From: an uncultured Oscillospiraceae bacterium
Lineage (GTDB): Bacteria; Bacillota; Clostridia; Oscillospirales; Oscillospiraceae
DNA length: 56,659 bases
Direction of reading: 5' to 3'
NCBI GenBank assembly: GCA_944387285.1
Contig: CALXEH010000007.1
Span: forward strand, 1 to 56,659
Below are positions 1 through 8,068 of this stretch, piece after piece. The notes beneath the pieces were generated by a model that did not search any database, was not told the origin of the DNA, and was given only the letters and a program-made list of their open reading frames with translations. The position numbers and the translations under genes were made by a program. Each line of letters opens with the position of its first letter. Position 1 is the first letter of the stretch.

Positions 1-311
1 ACGCCCTGGTAGATGAGGCAGTCGTCGCCTATCTCGGTGGTCTCGCCTATCACGATGCCCATGCCGTGGTCGATGACCAGGCGCTTGCCGATGGTCGCGC
101 CGGGGTGTATCTCGATGCCGGTCTTGTGCCGCGTGCGCTGGGAAATGTAGCGCGCGAGGAACTTGTGGTCGTGGAGATAGCACCAGTGGGCCAGCTTGTG
201 GTACTGCGTCGCCCGGATGCCAGGATAGAGCAGCAGGACTTCGATGGAGCTTCTGGCGGCAGGGTCGCGGGCCTTATAGGCTTCGATGGTCTCGCGCAGG
301 TCTTTGAACAA
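1..311 (-). CDS. cysE: Serine O-acetyltransferase, N-terminal part (runs off the left edge)
   Basis: Makes O-acetylserine from serine and acetyl-CoA, the committed step of cysteine synthesis, in the cytoplasm. About 103 residues are visible. They contain the CysE N-terminal helical region ([18 protein letters not shown]) and the start of the left-handed beta-helix with [15 protein letters not shown] and [14 protein letters not shown], which are family signatures carrying the active-site histidines. I chose a TTG start at 309-311 because GGAGG lies five bases upstream of it and no ATG is suitably placed. The gene is partial because its 3' end lies outside the window. A cysteine T-box leader precedes it, so expression should rise when tRNA-Cys is uncharged. 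Confidence 0.93.
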   Translation of the reverse strand, partial: MFKDLRETIEAYKARDPAARSSIEVLLLYPGIRATQYHKLAHWCYLHDHKFLARYISQRTRHKTGIEIHPGATIGKRLVIDHGMGIVIGETTEIGDDCLIYQG

Positions 312-353
312 TTTTTACCTCCTACATAAGGTGGCGAGAGCGCGTTGACTTGC

Positions 354-388
354 AAAAAAATAGCTCCCATGCCGGTACGGCATGAGAG
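354..388 (-). terminator. Attenuator terminator of the cysE T-box
   Basis: Ten-base arms CTCTCATGCC and GGCATGGGAG enclose GTACC and are followed on the minus strand by an A/T stretch with seven T. It competes with the T-box antiterminator. Confidence 0.85.
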
Positions 389-600
389 GCGCAGTTCATA
401 CGCGGTTCCACTCTCGCTTATCACTCTCCGGCGAATTCACCGGCTCGCGGCTTAACGCGCCGCTCACGGGACGGCATTTCCTCCGTCCAAGGCTCCGGGG
501 CGCATTTCGGGCGACTCCTTGACAGCGCCGCTCACAGCCGACGGCGGCGCCTCTCTGAGACTGGTGTGAGGCCCTACTTCTCCCCTTCACAGCCATTCAC
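354..600 (-). promoter_or_regulatory. T-box riboswitch leader, cysteine-specific, upstream of cysE
   Basis: Read on the minus strand, the leader has an AGAAGTA-like stem-I bulge, CAGAGAGG, a long GC hairpin, and then GAAATGCGCC in which TGC (502-504) is the likely Cys specifier codon. Further on come a GGACGG/CCGTCC hairpin (stem III position) and the T-box core AGAGTGGAACCGCG (401-414), which pairs with the tRNA acceptor end. A terminator hairpin with a T tract follows. The T-box core and order of parts are seen directly; the specifier assignment is inferred from its position and agrees with the downstream gene. Confidence 0.9.
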
Positions 601-606
601 CCTATT

Positions 607-635
607 ATATTATCACAGCCCCAAAGTCGTGTCAA
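607..635 (-). promoter_or_regulatory. Sigma-A-type promoter of the cysE T-box transcript
   Basis: On the minus strand TTGACA (630-635) and TAATAT (607-612) are separated by exactly 17 bases. The start should fall near 600, just upstream of the T-box stem I. Confidence 0.8.
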
Positions 636-691
636 ACATTTTTGCGTCGAAAAATACACATTAAATATTATTTAAGTAAGCCAACTGTATC

Positions 692-720
692 TTGAAATTA
701 GTACAGTCTGCTGGTATAAT
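692..720 (+). promoter_or_regulatory. Promoter of the first SLH-protein gene
   Basis: TTGAAA (692-697), a 17-base spacer and TATAAT (715-720) form a near-consensus promoter. It implies a leader of about 138 bases before the start codon. That leader (727-850) holds two mutually exclusive hairpins. One pairs AAGCCGG with CCGGCTT. The other pairs TATCGG with CCG and GATA, closed by CCAA/TTGG. I do not recognise a known riboswitch class. Confidence 0.75.
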
Positions 721-864
721 TTCAATGGATAGGAACAACTTCGCGGGATAGAGGAGGTGCGCGTCAAGCTCAGTTTCAGGAAGCCGGCCGGGCTGACCAA
801 TATCGGAAGACCGGCTTTGATATACTTGGTTGGACTAAAATTTAAATAACGGAGGTAGATGAAA

Positions 865-3171
865 ATGAAGTCCAAATTCAAAAAACTAATGGCAGCCGCG
901 CTGGTACTCTGCCTTATGCTGGCGCTGCTACCGGCAGGCGTACTGGCGGTTGGTGAAGCCGACGCCGGAGATGCATCAACTCCGGACGCTCCTGTGAATG
1001 AAAACGTCGATCCACAAGGCGGTGACAACGTCGATCCAAACCCCGGTAATGATGGCACCACTACCTACACCGTAGCGGCTGACCCCTATATGGCAGATGG
1101 TACGGTTCAATTCGGCATAGATGGTGTAAATGGTAGATTCGATAAACTGGAAAGCGTCGCTGCCGGCGCAAAGGTCATAGTTTATCCGACGGCTGCCAGG
1201 GGATATGAAATAAACAGTGTCAGCTATAAATACGGAGATGCCGCTCAGGAAAACATCTTGGTCGATAATGTATCCGGTAATTACGTCTTTGATATGCCCG
1301 AAGGCAATGTCACCGTATATGCTACTTTCAGCGAGCGTGATGATGGCCACAACATTACGATAGTTGAACGTGAAAACGGAACCGTCACCGTCGAATCACC
1401 CGCAGGCAATACTTTCTTTGCCGGTGAGGACATAACACTGGTTGTGCAGCCGAATTACGGATACATGGTTTACGCATATTCTGTCGTCTGTGTGCAAACC
1501 AACGAATATGTCAATGCTGATATCTACGGCAATAAAATAACTTTCGAAATGCCGAACGACGATGTCATCGTTGATGTAACGTTTACTCTTATTCCTCCGC
1601 TCAATCCCGAATTTTACTCTGTAAAGTGCGTTGTCCCCAGCGGCCACGGCACTGTTACCGCTTCTGAATGGTATAAATCCGGCGACACGGTTGAGTTGAC
1701 GGTAACGCCTGATAAGGGGTATGAGCTCGTTGACCTGTACTATATAAACAGCGACTGGCCCTATCCTTACTACGACCGCCAGTATCTGAGCAATCCTTAT
1801 TTCACGATGCCTGACTACAATGTTACCGTCGTCGCCACCTTCAAGCCCGTTGAGAACTACGAGTTCGACATCGATGTCGATGTCAGCGGCAACTGCGAGG
1901 TGCTTTGGCCCACAACTGCCGAGCCCGGCGAGCTTGTGAAGATCAGCGTCGACGTTGATTCGGGCTACCACCTGCTGTATGTCAAGGTCGACGGCGACTA
2001 TGTCACCGACAGCCTGTACTGGGCCGACGGGAAGTGGAACTACAGCTTCTACATGCCCTGGCATGACGTCTATATCTACGTCGCCACCACCGACAAGCTC
2101 TTTGTCAACACCGTGTACGACATCAACGGCGGCGCGGTGGAGCTCTGGGTCAAGGATAGCGTGAGCGGCAAGTGGGTCAGCACCTACTTCGCCGACGCCG
2201 GCGACTGGGTCTGCTTCAAGGCCACGCCTTACAGCGGCTACGACGTCGGCAGCGTCAGCGTCACCGGCCGCTGGTCCGGCAATGCCTATGACGTCGAGTA
2301 CTTCTGGCGCGACGGCTGCTACTACTTCAAGATGCCTTACGAGAGCGTCAACCTCTCCGTCAGCTTCGTCGACAAGGGTCACAAGGTGACCGTCAAAGAT
2401 GTCACCAACGGCAGCCTCAGCGTGAACACCAAGTGGGCTGTCGAGGACGAGAGAGTTTACATCACCGCCGTGCCCGACAAGGGCTATGAGCTCACCTGGC
2501 TCTATGTCAAGGCCGCGGACGGCACCAGCGTCAAGGTCTACGAGGCCATCAAGGCGGATACTTACTACTTCTTCATGCCCGACCAGGAGGTCACCGTCTC
2601 CGCCATCTTCGCCTATGACTACCCCGACATGCCCTTCATCGACGTCAACCCGAATTCCTGGTACTACAGCGCCATCGAGTTCGTCTACAACAAGGGCATC
2701 ATGAACGGCGTGACGGCCAGCACCTTCAACCCCGACGGCACCATCACCCGCGGCATGATAGTCACCATGCTCTGGCGCATGGCCGGTGAGCCCAGCGCCG
2801 TCGCCGCAGGCTTTGCCGACGTCGCCGCCGACAGCTACTATGCCAAGGCCATCGCCTGGGCCGCGAAGAACGGCATCATCGAGGGCTACAGCGCCAGCAC
2901 CTTCGGCCCCAACGACGCCATAACCCGTGAGCAGCTCGCCACCGTGCTCTACCGCTACGCCAAGTACCTCGGCTACACCACCACCGGCTCCAGCCTCAGC
3001 GGCTACTACGACGCCTCCCGCGTCAGCTCCTGGGCCAAGGACGCCATGGGCTGGGCCGTCAAGAACGGCGTGGTCACCGGCCTGAGCTCCACCAGGCTCA
3101 ACCCCACCGGCACCGCTTCCCGCGCCGAGGCCGCCCAGATGTTCATGAACTTCTACGATTTCCTCGGCTGA
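865..3171 (+). CDS. Exported repeat protein with three C-terminal SLH domains
   Basis: Probable S-layer or cell-surface protein. A signal peptide (KKLMAAALVLCLMLALLPAG) and an acidic Asp/Pro/Asn-rich stretch lead into six repeats of about 75-95 residues. Each repeat has a NGTVTV-like start, a central GY and an F-x-MP end, as in Listeria-type (InlB) B repeats. Three SLH domains follow (from about residue 590), with typical ITRxxxxxxLWR and ITREQLATVLYRYA segments that anchor proteins to pyruvylated wall polymers. I prefer ATG 865 over ATG 859 because GGAGG (851-855) is only three bases from the earlier codon. The first half is visibly AT-richer and less codon-biased than the rest. The ligand is unknown. 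Confidence 0.85.
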   Translation: MKSKFKKLMAAALVLCLMLALLPAGVLAVGEADAGDASTPDAPVNENVDPQGGDNVDPNPGNDGTTTYTVAADPYMADGTVQFGIDGVNGRFDKLESVAAGAKVIVYPTAARGYEINSVSYKYGDAAQENILVDNVSGNYVFDMPEGNVTVYATFSERDDGHNITIVERENGTVTVESPAGNTFFAGEDITLVVQPNYGYMVYAYSVVCVQTNEYVNADIYGNKITFEMPNDDVIVDVTFTLIPPLNPEFYSVKCVVPSGHGTVTASEWYKSGDTVELTVTPDKGYELVDLYYINSDWPYPYYDRQYLSNPYFTMPDYNVTVVATFKPVENYEFDIDVDVSGNCEVLWPTTAEPGELVKISVDVDSGYHLLYVKVDGDYVTDSLYWADGKWNYSFYMPWHDVYIYVATTDKLFVNTVYDINGGAVELWVKDSVSGKWVSTYFADAGDWVCFKATPYSGYDVGSVSVTGRWSGNAYDVEYFWRDGCYYFKMPYESVNLSVSFVDKGHKVTVKDVTNGSLSVNTKWAVEDERVYITAVPDKGYELTWLYVKAADGTSVKVYEAIKADTYYFFMPDQEVTVSAIFAYDYPDMPFIDVNPNSWYYSAIEFVYNKGIMNGVTASTFNPDGTITRGMIVTMLWRMAGEPSAVAAGFADVAADSYYAKAIAWAAKNGIIEGYSASTFGPNDAITREQLATVLYRYAKYLGYTTTGSSLSGYYDASRVSSWAKDAMGWAVKNGVVTGLSSTRLNPTGTASRAEAAQMFMNFYDFLG

Positions 3172-3187
3172 AAGCAATTTTAACCAA

Positions 3188-3215
3188 GCCGGGCGGCGTT
3201 GCCGCCCGGCTCTTG
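3188..3215 (+). terminator. Hairpin terminator after first SLH gene
   Basis: A perfect 10-base stem GCCGGGCGGC/GCCGCCCGGC with a GTT loop is followed by TCTTGT. The T tract is weak, so readthrough into the next SLH gene is possible. Confidence 0.7.
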
Positions 3216-3264
3216 TATTCTAAATGGAATTATGTTATCTTAGGATAAAGAGGAGGTTTGTTCT

Positions 3265-5250
3265 ATGAAATCTAAAACAGTTAAATTGATCTTCACAGCC
3301 CTGGCGTTCTGCCTGCTCATCTCCATCCTCGCCATGGGCGCTTTAGCAACGGGCGATGGCACAGCAGAGACACCGACGGATTCGGATACCTCGTCTACGC
3401 CTGAGACGGTGAACGTGAGCGTATCGATAACTGGCTCTGAGCACACAAGCAGTGTTGTTGTCAAAGTAAACAATGAGGAAATAACACCCTCCGGCACCTC
3501 GTTTGAGGTCAATGTCGGCTCCAGCGTATCCATCACCGTGACGCCGGCAGAGGGCTACAAGGTCAGCATTACTCCCGGTTCCGGCTGGTATGTCAACGGC
3601 AACACGGTCTACACAACAAGTGTGACCAAGAACATGGGCAGCCCGAGCTTTAAGCTGCTCTCGACAACGCCGCACAGGATTAACGCCACAGTCTCCTACG
3701 CTTCGACAATGGATGAGGCCAATAAATACGGCGCCTATATTACCACCGATCCGAGCAGCTATGCCTGCGAGGGCGACACTGTCACCGTCACAGTCAGCTT
3801 GAGCGGCGGTCAAAAAGTCAGTGCGATCTCCGGCAGCGCAAACGGTCAGAATTTCACTCCGCAGGAGCAGAGCAGCAGCAATTCCAGTTACAAGCACTAC
3901 ACTTTCACCATGCCCGACAGCGAAGTAAACATCAACGCCCTGATTGACAAAACCACTTACTACGTAAGGGTAGAAGGTACAAATCACGGCTATGTAAACA
4001 TCTATGTTGCCGATGGAAAGAACACTGAGGCTCTCGAATATAACGACTGGGTCGAACTTAGAATTAACCCTGATAACGGCTACTATATCAAGTCCGTAAA
4101 GGCAAACGGCAACAGTATAAACATTACCGGCAACACCCACTCCTTCCGTGTGACTGAGAATGTGACTTTCACTGTTGAGTTTACTAGTTCCCTGTATGTC
4201 AATCGCATCTACTCCTCCTGGTATGGCAGCGTAACTACTTATAATAGGAACTGGCAGGGTCAAAGTGATTTCGTCTATGGCGATACCGTATACGTTGACG
4301 TGTCGCCCAAGGACGGCTATACCGTCAAGGAGATCACCGTAACCGACGACGTCACCGGCAACACTGTCGGCATCAGCCAGAGCACTACTGACAAAGATAT
4401 TTACTACTTCACCATGCCTGCGCACCCGGTGAGCGTAAAGGTCGAGTTCCAGGAGGGCTATGCCATCAAGATCGCCGACACCAAGTATGGCAAGGTCACT
4501 GCCTCCGCTGAAAACGCCGACGAGGACGACATCATCTACATCACCGTCAAGCCCAACGACGGTTATGCCCTCACCAGGCTCAAGATCGAGACCGACGGCG
4601 GCGATACCGTCCTCGCCGAGAAGAGCTCCTTTGGCACCTACTACTACTTCTACATGCCTGACGACAACGTCACCGTCACCGCTACCTTCGGCATCGCGCA
4701 CAAGGAAATGCCCTTCACCGACGTCTACACCTACTCCTGGTTCCATGACGCCGTCCAGTTCGTCTACGACAACGACATCATGAACGGCGTCTCCGACACC
4801 AGCTTCAACCCCGACGGCACCGTCACCCGCGGCATGATAGTCACCATGCTCTGGCGCCTGGCCGGCGAGCCCTACTCCTTCGGCGGCGGCTTCTCCGACG
4901 TGCCCGCGGGCCACTACTGCTACTCCGCCGCCGCCTGGGCCGCCAGGAACGGCATCGTCAACGGTATGACCAGCACCACCTTCGAGCCTGACTCCAACAT
5001 CACGCGCGAGCAGCTCGTCACCATCCTCTACCGCTACGCCCAGTACCTCGGCTACAGCACCACCGGTTCCAGCCTCTACGGCTTCACCGACGCGAACAAG
5101 GTCAGCTCCTACGCCACGAACGCCATGAGCTGGGCCGTCAAGCACGGTATAATCTCCGGCGTCACCACCAGCACGCTCGTGCCCGCCGGCACCGCCACCA
5201 GGGCCCAGGCCGCGCAGATGTTCATGAGCTTCTCCGATTTCCTCGGCTAA
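3265..5250 (+). CDS. Exported repeat protein with three C-terminal SLH domains (second paralogue)
   Basis: Paralogue of the preceding gene (661 residues). It has a signal peptide (TALAFCLLISILAMGALA), a Thr/Ser/Asp-rich linker, and five B-type repeats that each end in F-x-MP or a similar strand. Three SLH domains begin near residue 485 and closely match those of the first gene, for example FNPDGTVTRGMIVTMLWR. AGGAGG ends nine bases before the ATG. As in its neighbour, the 5' half (to about 4290) has lower GC and different codon choice than the 3' half, so the repeats and the SLH anchor may have separate histories. The likely role is a surface adhesin or S-layer component; the partner is unknown. 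Confidence 0.85.
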   Translation: MKSKTVKLIFTALAFCLLISILAMGALATGDGTAETPTDSDTSSTPETVNVSVSITGSEHTSSVVVKVNNEEITPSGTSFEVNVGSSVSITVTPAEGYKVSITPGSGWYVNGNTVYTTSVTKNMGSPSFKLLSTTPHRINATVSYASTMDEANKYGAYITTDPSSYACEGDTVTVTVSLSGGQKVSAISGSANGQNFTPQEQSSSNSSYKHYTFTMPDSEVNINALIDKTTYYVRVEGTNHGYVNIYVADGKNTEALEYNDWVELRINPDNGYYIKSVKANGNSINITGNTHSFRVTENVTFTVEFTSSLYVNRIYSSWYGSVTTYNRNWQGQSDFVYGDTVYVDVSPKDGYTVKEITVTDDVTGNTVGISQSTTDKDIYYFTMPAHPVSVKVEFQEGYAIKIADTKYGKVTASAENADEDDIIYITVKPNDGYALTRLKIETDGGDTVLAEKSSFGTYYYFYMPDDNVTVTATFGIAHKEMPFTDVYTYSWFHDAVQFVYDNDIMNGVSDTSFNPDGTVTRGMIVTMLWRLAGEPYSFGGGFSDVPAGHYCYSAAAWAARNGIVNGMTSTTFEPDSNITREQLVTILYRYAQYLGYSTTGSSLYGFTDANKVSSYATNAMSWAVKHGIISGVTTSTLVPAGTATRAQAAQMFMSFSDFLG

Positions 5251-5265
5251 ACCCGTTTTTTACCC

Positions 5266-5293
5266 GGCCGGGCGGTTTTCCCGCCCGGCCTTG
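5266..5293 (+). terminator. Hairpin after second SLH gene
   Basis: A 10-base stem GGCCGGGCGG/CCGCCCGGCC has a five-base loop and a poor T tail. It resembles the hairpin after the first SLH gene. Confidence 0.6.
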
Positions 5294-5313
5294 ACTATTT
5301 GGAGGTCGTCAAG

Positions 5314-6201
5314 ATGACTAAGCGAGTTTTCTGCTTCCTGCTCGCAATGGCGCTGCTGACCTGCTGCGCGTTCGCAGAGGCAACCGCCCAGCCCGTGCAG
5401 CACGGCATCATCACCAGCTGCGACAGCCGCTTCGGCAGCGTGAAGCTCGACAACGCCTTCGCCGCAGCCGAGGACAACATCTACTTCCACGTCACTCCCG
5501 TTGAAGGCTTCGTGCCCGAAAACCCCAAGATCTCCTCTGCCTCCGGCCTCGCCGTGCAGTGCTTCGCCGCCGGCTCCGAGGACGGCGTCTTCGATTTCTA
5601 CTTCATCATGCCGGACGAGGACGTCAGGATAACCGTCAGCTTCGCCTTCGCAGACGCGCCCTTCGACGACGTGGCCGTCTCCGACTGGTTCAGCGCCGAG
5701 GTCATGCGCGCCTATAACGAGGGGCTCATGTCCGGCACCGGCGAGCGCAGCTTTTCGCCCTACGCCCAGGCCGACAGGGCCATGCTGGTCACCGTGCTCT
5801 GGCGCCTGGCCGGTTCGCCCGAGCCGGCGGCCGCGGCCGCGTTCTCCGACGTGGACGCCTCCGCCTGGTATGCAAAGGCAGTCGCCTGGGCGAGCGAGAG
5901 CTCCATCGTCACCGGCTACGAGGACGGCTGCTTCCGCCCCGCCGAATCACTCACCAGGGAACAGTTTGCCGCCGTGCTCTACAGGTACGCCGGCTTCTGC
6001 GGTCACGAGCTGAGCGGCCAGGCCGAGCTCACCAAGTTCACCGACGCCTCCGACGTCGGCGGCTGGGCCCTCGACGCCATGAAGTGGGCCGTCGGCTGCG
6101 GCGTCATCACCGGTTCCGGGCCAGATCTGCTCTCTCCGCAGGGCAGCGCCTCCCGCGCCCAGACCGCCGTAATGCTCGTGCGCTTCCTCGGGCTCCAATA
6201 A
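5314..6201 (+). CDS. Short exported SLH protein (one B-type repeat plus three SLH domains)
   Basis: Third SLH gene in the tandem, 295 residues from ATG 5314. GGAGG at 5301-5305 lies eight bases before this ATG, so I reject the in-frame TTG at 5299, which overlaps that ribosome-binding site. It has a signal peptide (VFCFLLAMALLTCCAFA), a single B-type repeat ending FIMPDEDVRITVSF, then three SLH domains (AYNEGLMSGTGERSFSPYA, ITGYEDGCF-like and a third ending near the C terminus). It is essentially an SLH anchor with minimal cargo. Base composition is uniformly GC-rich, unlike the two upstream paralogues. It might act in wall anchoring or compete for the same wall polymer. Confidence 0.82.
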   Translation: MTKRVFCFLLAMALLTCCAFAEATAQPVQHGIITSCDSRFGSVKLDNAFAAAEDNIYFHVTPVEGFVPENPKISSASGLAVQCFAAGSEDGVFDFYFIMPDEDVRITVSFAFADAPFDDVAVSDWFSAEVMRAYNEGLMSGTGERSFSPYAQADRAMLVTVLWRLAGSPEPAAAAAFSDVDASAWYAKAVAWASESSIVTGYEDGCFRPAESLTREQFAAVLYRYAGFCGHELSGQAELTKFTDASDVGGWALDAMKWAVGCGVITGSGPDLLSPQGSASRAQTAVMLVRFLGLQ

Positions 6202-6207
6202 TACGCC

Positions 6208-6246
6208 GGGCACGGAAAATTTCTATTGACTTTCCGTGCCCGTTGT
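6208..6246 (+). terminator. Terminator after third SLH gene
   Basis: GGGCACGGAAA and TTTCCGTGCCC form an 11-base stem followed by GTTGTTTT. Its 3' arm overlaps the -35 region of the tRNA-Trp promoter. Confidence 0.75.
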
Positions 6247-6254
6247 TTTATATT
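6226..6254 (+). promoter_or_regulatory. Promoter of tRNA-Trp
   Basis: TTGACT (6226-6231), 17 bases, TATATT (6249-6254). The -35 hexamer lies inside the loop and 3' arm of the preceding terminator, so the two elements share bases. Confidence 0.7.
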
Positions 6255-6276
6255 ATTAGAGCGACTTGTGCCGCAT

Positions 6277-6352
6277 AGGGGAATAGCTCAGTTGGCAGAG
6301 CGACGGTCTCCAAAACCGTAGGCCGAGGGTTCGAAACCTTCTTCCCCTGCCA
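6277..6352 (+). tRNA. tRNA-Trp (anticodon CCA)
   Basis: The acceptor arm AGGGGAA pairs with TTCCCCT. The D-arm segment TAGCTCAGTTGGCAGAG, the anticodon stem CGGT/ACCG with loop CTCCAAA (anticodon CCA), and the T arm GAGGGTTCGAAACCTTC are all present. The discriminator is G and CCA is encoded. Length is 76 bases. Confidence 0.96.
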
Positions 6353-6388
6353 CCCCGGAACGTTCTTGCGTTCCGGGGTACTTCTTTT
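6353..6388 (+). terminator. Terminator of tRNA-Trp
   Basis: CCCCGGAACG/CGTTCCGGGG is a perfect 10-base stem with a TTCTTG loop. TACTTCTTTT follows, directly after the encoded CCA. Confidence 0.9.
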
Positions 6389-6484
6389 GCCCGCGAAATT
6401 CGCTCTTGACATTGTTCGCGGGATGTTTTAGTCTATATAAATGTAAAACCAGTGCTTCGGCACTTTGATGATTGGAGTATTACT

Positions 6485-6625
6485 ATGAAGAGGATCAAGA
6501 CCCTTGAAACGCGCGACCTCTGCGCCAGCGTGAAAAACGGCGGCTGCGGCGAGTGCCAGACCTCCTGCCAGTCGGCCTGCAAGACCAGCTGCGGCGTCGC
6601 CAACCAGCCCTGCGAGAAGAAATAA
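6485..6625 (+). CDS. scfA: SCIFF-type cysteine-rich peptide precursor
   Basis: A 46-residue precursor of the SCIFF family (named for six cysteines in about forty-five residues). It starts MKRIKTLETRDL and contains the family core CGECQTSCQSACKTSC. Known family members are ribosomal peptides in which the partner radical-SAM enzyme makes a Cys-to-Thr thioether link. Cysteines lie at 13, 21, 24, 28, 32, 36 and 43, one more than the family name implies; Cys13 is the likely extra. GGAG ends seven bases before the ATG. A UUCG-capped hairpin (6451-6464) sits in the leader. Upstream, TTGACA (6406-6411) is clear, but the -10 is ambiguous (TATATA at 6434-6439 fits only a different spacing). The cellular role of SCIFF is not established. 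Confidence 0.93.
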   Translation: MKRIKTLETRDLCASVKNGGCGECQTSCQSACKTSCGVANQPCEKK

Positions 6626-6641
6626 CCGCGCTCGCTGAAAA

Positions 6642-6672
6642 GCGCCGCCTCCCCGCGAGGCGGCGCCTTTTT
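6642..6672 (+). terminator. Hairpin between scfA and scfB
   Basis: GCGCCGCC/GGCGGCGC is an 8-base stem followed by CTTTTT. It probably lowers transcription of scfB relative to the abundant precursor gene, as an attenuating rather than absolute stop. Confidence 0.8.
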
Positions 6673-6694
6673 ATGCTTCTGAAAGGGGTTTCTT

Positions 6695-8068
6695 ATGGTT
6701 CATCAGTACAAACTGGACGGCTATGACATCGTCCTCGACACCGCCTCCGGCTCCGTCCACCTCGTAGACGACGTCGCCTACGACATCATCGAAATGTACA
6801 AGTCCCGTTCCGCCGACGAGATCTGCGGCGAGATATGCGCCAAATACCCCGAGGTCACGCGCGGAGACGTGCTCGAGTGCCTCGACGATATCGCCGGGCT
6901 CGAGGCCGCGGGCAAGCTCTTTACGCCCGACGACTACGAGGAACTCGCCGGCGGCCGCAAGGCCGCCTCCCGGGTCATAAAGGCCCTCTGCCTCCACGTG
7001 GCCCACACCTGCAACCTCAACTGCGCCTACTGCTTCGCCAGCCAGGGCAAATACCACGGCGAACGCGCGCTCATGTCCTTCGAGGTCGGAAAGCGCGCCC
7101 TCGACTTCCTCGTCGAGAACTCCGGCACGCGCCGCAACCTCGAGGTCGATTTCTTCGGCGGCGAGCCGCTCATGAACTGGCAGGTCGTCAAGGACCTCGT
7201 CGCCTACGCGCGCTCCATCGAAAAGGACGCAGGCAAAAACTTCCGCTTCACCCTCACCACCAACGGCGTGCTGCTCGACGATGAGGTCACGGACTTCTGC
7301 AACCGCGAGATGCACAACGTCGTCCTCTCCCTCGACGGCCGCAAGGAGGTCAACGACCGCTTCCGCGTCGACGCCGCGGGCCACGGCAGCTACGAGCGCA
7401 TCGTGCCGAATTTCCAGCGCTTCGTCGCCAAGCGCGGCGGCAAGAGTTACTACATGCGCGGCACCTACACGCATTTCAACACCGATTTCACGCGCGATAT
7501 CTTCCACATGGCCGACCTCGGCTTCACCGAGCTGAGCATGGAGCCCGTCGTCTGCGCGCCCGGCGACCCCTGCGCGCTCACCGAGGAGGACTTCCCCGTC
7601 CTCTGTGAGCAGTACGAGCTGCTGGCCCGCGACATGCTCCGCCGCTGGCGCGAGGGCAAGCCCATCACCTTCTACCACTACATGATAGACCTCAAGCACG
7701 GGCCCTGCATCTACAAGCGCATCACCGGCTGCGGCAGCGGCACCGAATACATGGCCGTCACGCCCTGGGGCGAGCTCTTCCCCTGCCACCAGTTCGTCGG
7801 CGACCCCAAGTACAGCCTCGGCAATATCTGGGACGGCGTCACCAACACCGCCGCGCAGGACGAATTCCGCGCCTGCAACGCCTATTCCCGCCCCGACTGC
7901 AAGGACTGCTGGGCCCGGCTCTACTGCTCCGGCGGCTGCGCGGCCAACAGCTACCACGCCACGGGCAGCATCGGCGGCGTCTACGACTACGGCTGCCGCC
8001 TCTTCAAAAAGCGCATCGAGTGCGCCATCATGCTGCAGGCCGCCATGGAAACGGAGAGCGAAGGATGA
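6695..8068 (+). CDS. scfB: Radical SAM SCIFF peptide maturase with SPASM domain
   Basis: Installs the thioether cross-link in the SCIFF peptide encoded just upstream. Of 457 residues, 1-95 form a peptide-recognition-like N-terminal region. The radical-SAM cluster motif CNLNCAYC (Cys106, 110 and 113) follows, then FFGGEPLMNW, another conserved radical-SAM segment. The C-terminal third is cysteine-rich (GPCIY, TGCGSG, LFPCHQF, CKDCWARLYCSGGC, YGCRLF), as expected for a SPASM domain binding two auxiliary 4Fe-4S clusters. AAAGGGG precedes the ATG. The hairpin at 6642-6672 separates it from scfA. Its last bases overlap the start of the next gene (ATGA), so that gene is probably translationally coupled. 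Confidence 0.95.
   Translation: MVHQYKLDGYDIVLDTASGSVHLVDDVAYDIIEMYKSRSADEICGEICAKYPEVTRGDVLECLDDIAGLEAAGKLFTPDDYEELAGGRKAASRVIKALCLHVAHTCNLNCAYCFASQGKYHGERALMSFEVGKRALDFLVENSGTRRNLEVDFFGGEPLMNWQVVKDLVAYARSIEKDAGKNFRFTLTTNGVLLDDEVTDFCNREMHNVVLSLDGRKEVNDRFRVDAAGHGSYERIVPNFQRFVAKRGGKSYYMRGTYTHFNTDFTRDIFHMADLGFTELSMEPVVCAPGDPCALTEEDFPVLCEQYELLARDMLRRWREGKPITFYHYMIDLKHGPCIYKRITGCGSGTEYMAVTPWGELFPCHQFVGDPKYSLGNIWDGVTNTAAQDEFRACNAYSRPDCKDCWARLYCSGGCAANSYHATGSIGGVYDYGCRLFKKRIECAIMLQAAMETESEG

Noticed and set aside
727..850. Possible lysine or c-di-GMP riboswitch in the SLH leader
   Set aside because: A short phrase resembles the lysine element (GATAGAGG), but the rest of the conserved core is missing and the leader is too short. 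No c-di-GMP core motif is seen.
859..864. Earlier ATG of the first SLH gene
   Set aside because: It is only three bases from GGAGG; ATG 865 has normal spacing.
1396..5145. Long minus-strand reading frames opposite the SLH genes (1396-3177 and 3343-5145)
   Set aside because: They are frame shadows produced by strong third-position GC of the real genes. They lack family features and ribosome-binding sites, and the plus-strand proteins have signal peptides and SLH domains.
5299..5313. TTG start of the third SLH gene
   Set aside because: It overlaps the ribosome-binding site of ATG 5314, which gives a proper signal peptide.
8020..8064. Upstream ATG of the decarboxylase-like gene
   Set aside because: It lies deep in scfB, without a ribosome-binding site. 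ATG 8065 overlaps the scfB stop, preceded by GAAGG.
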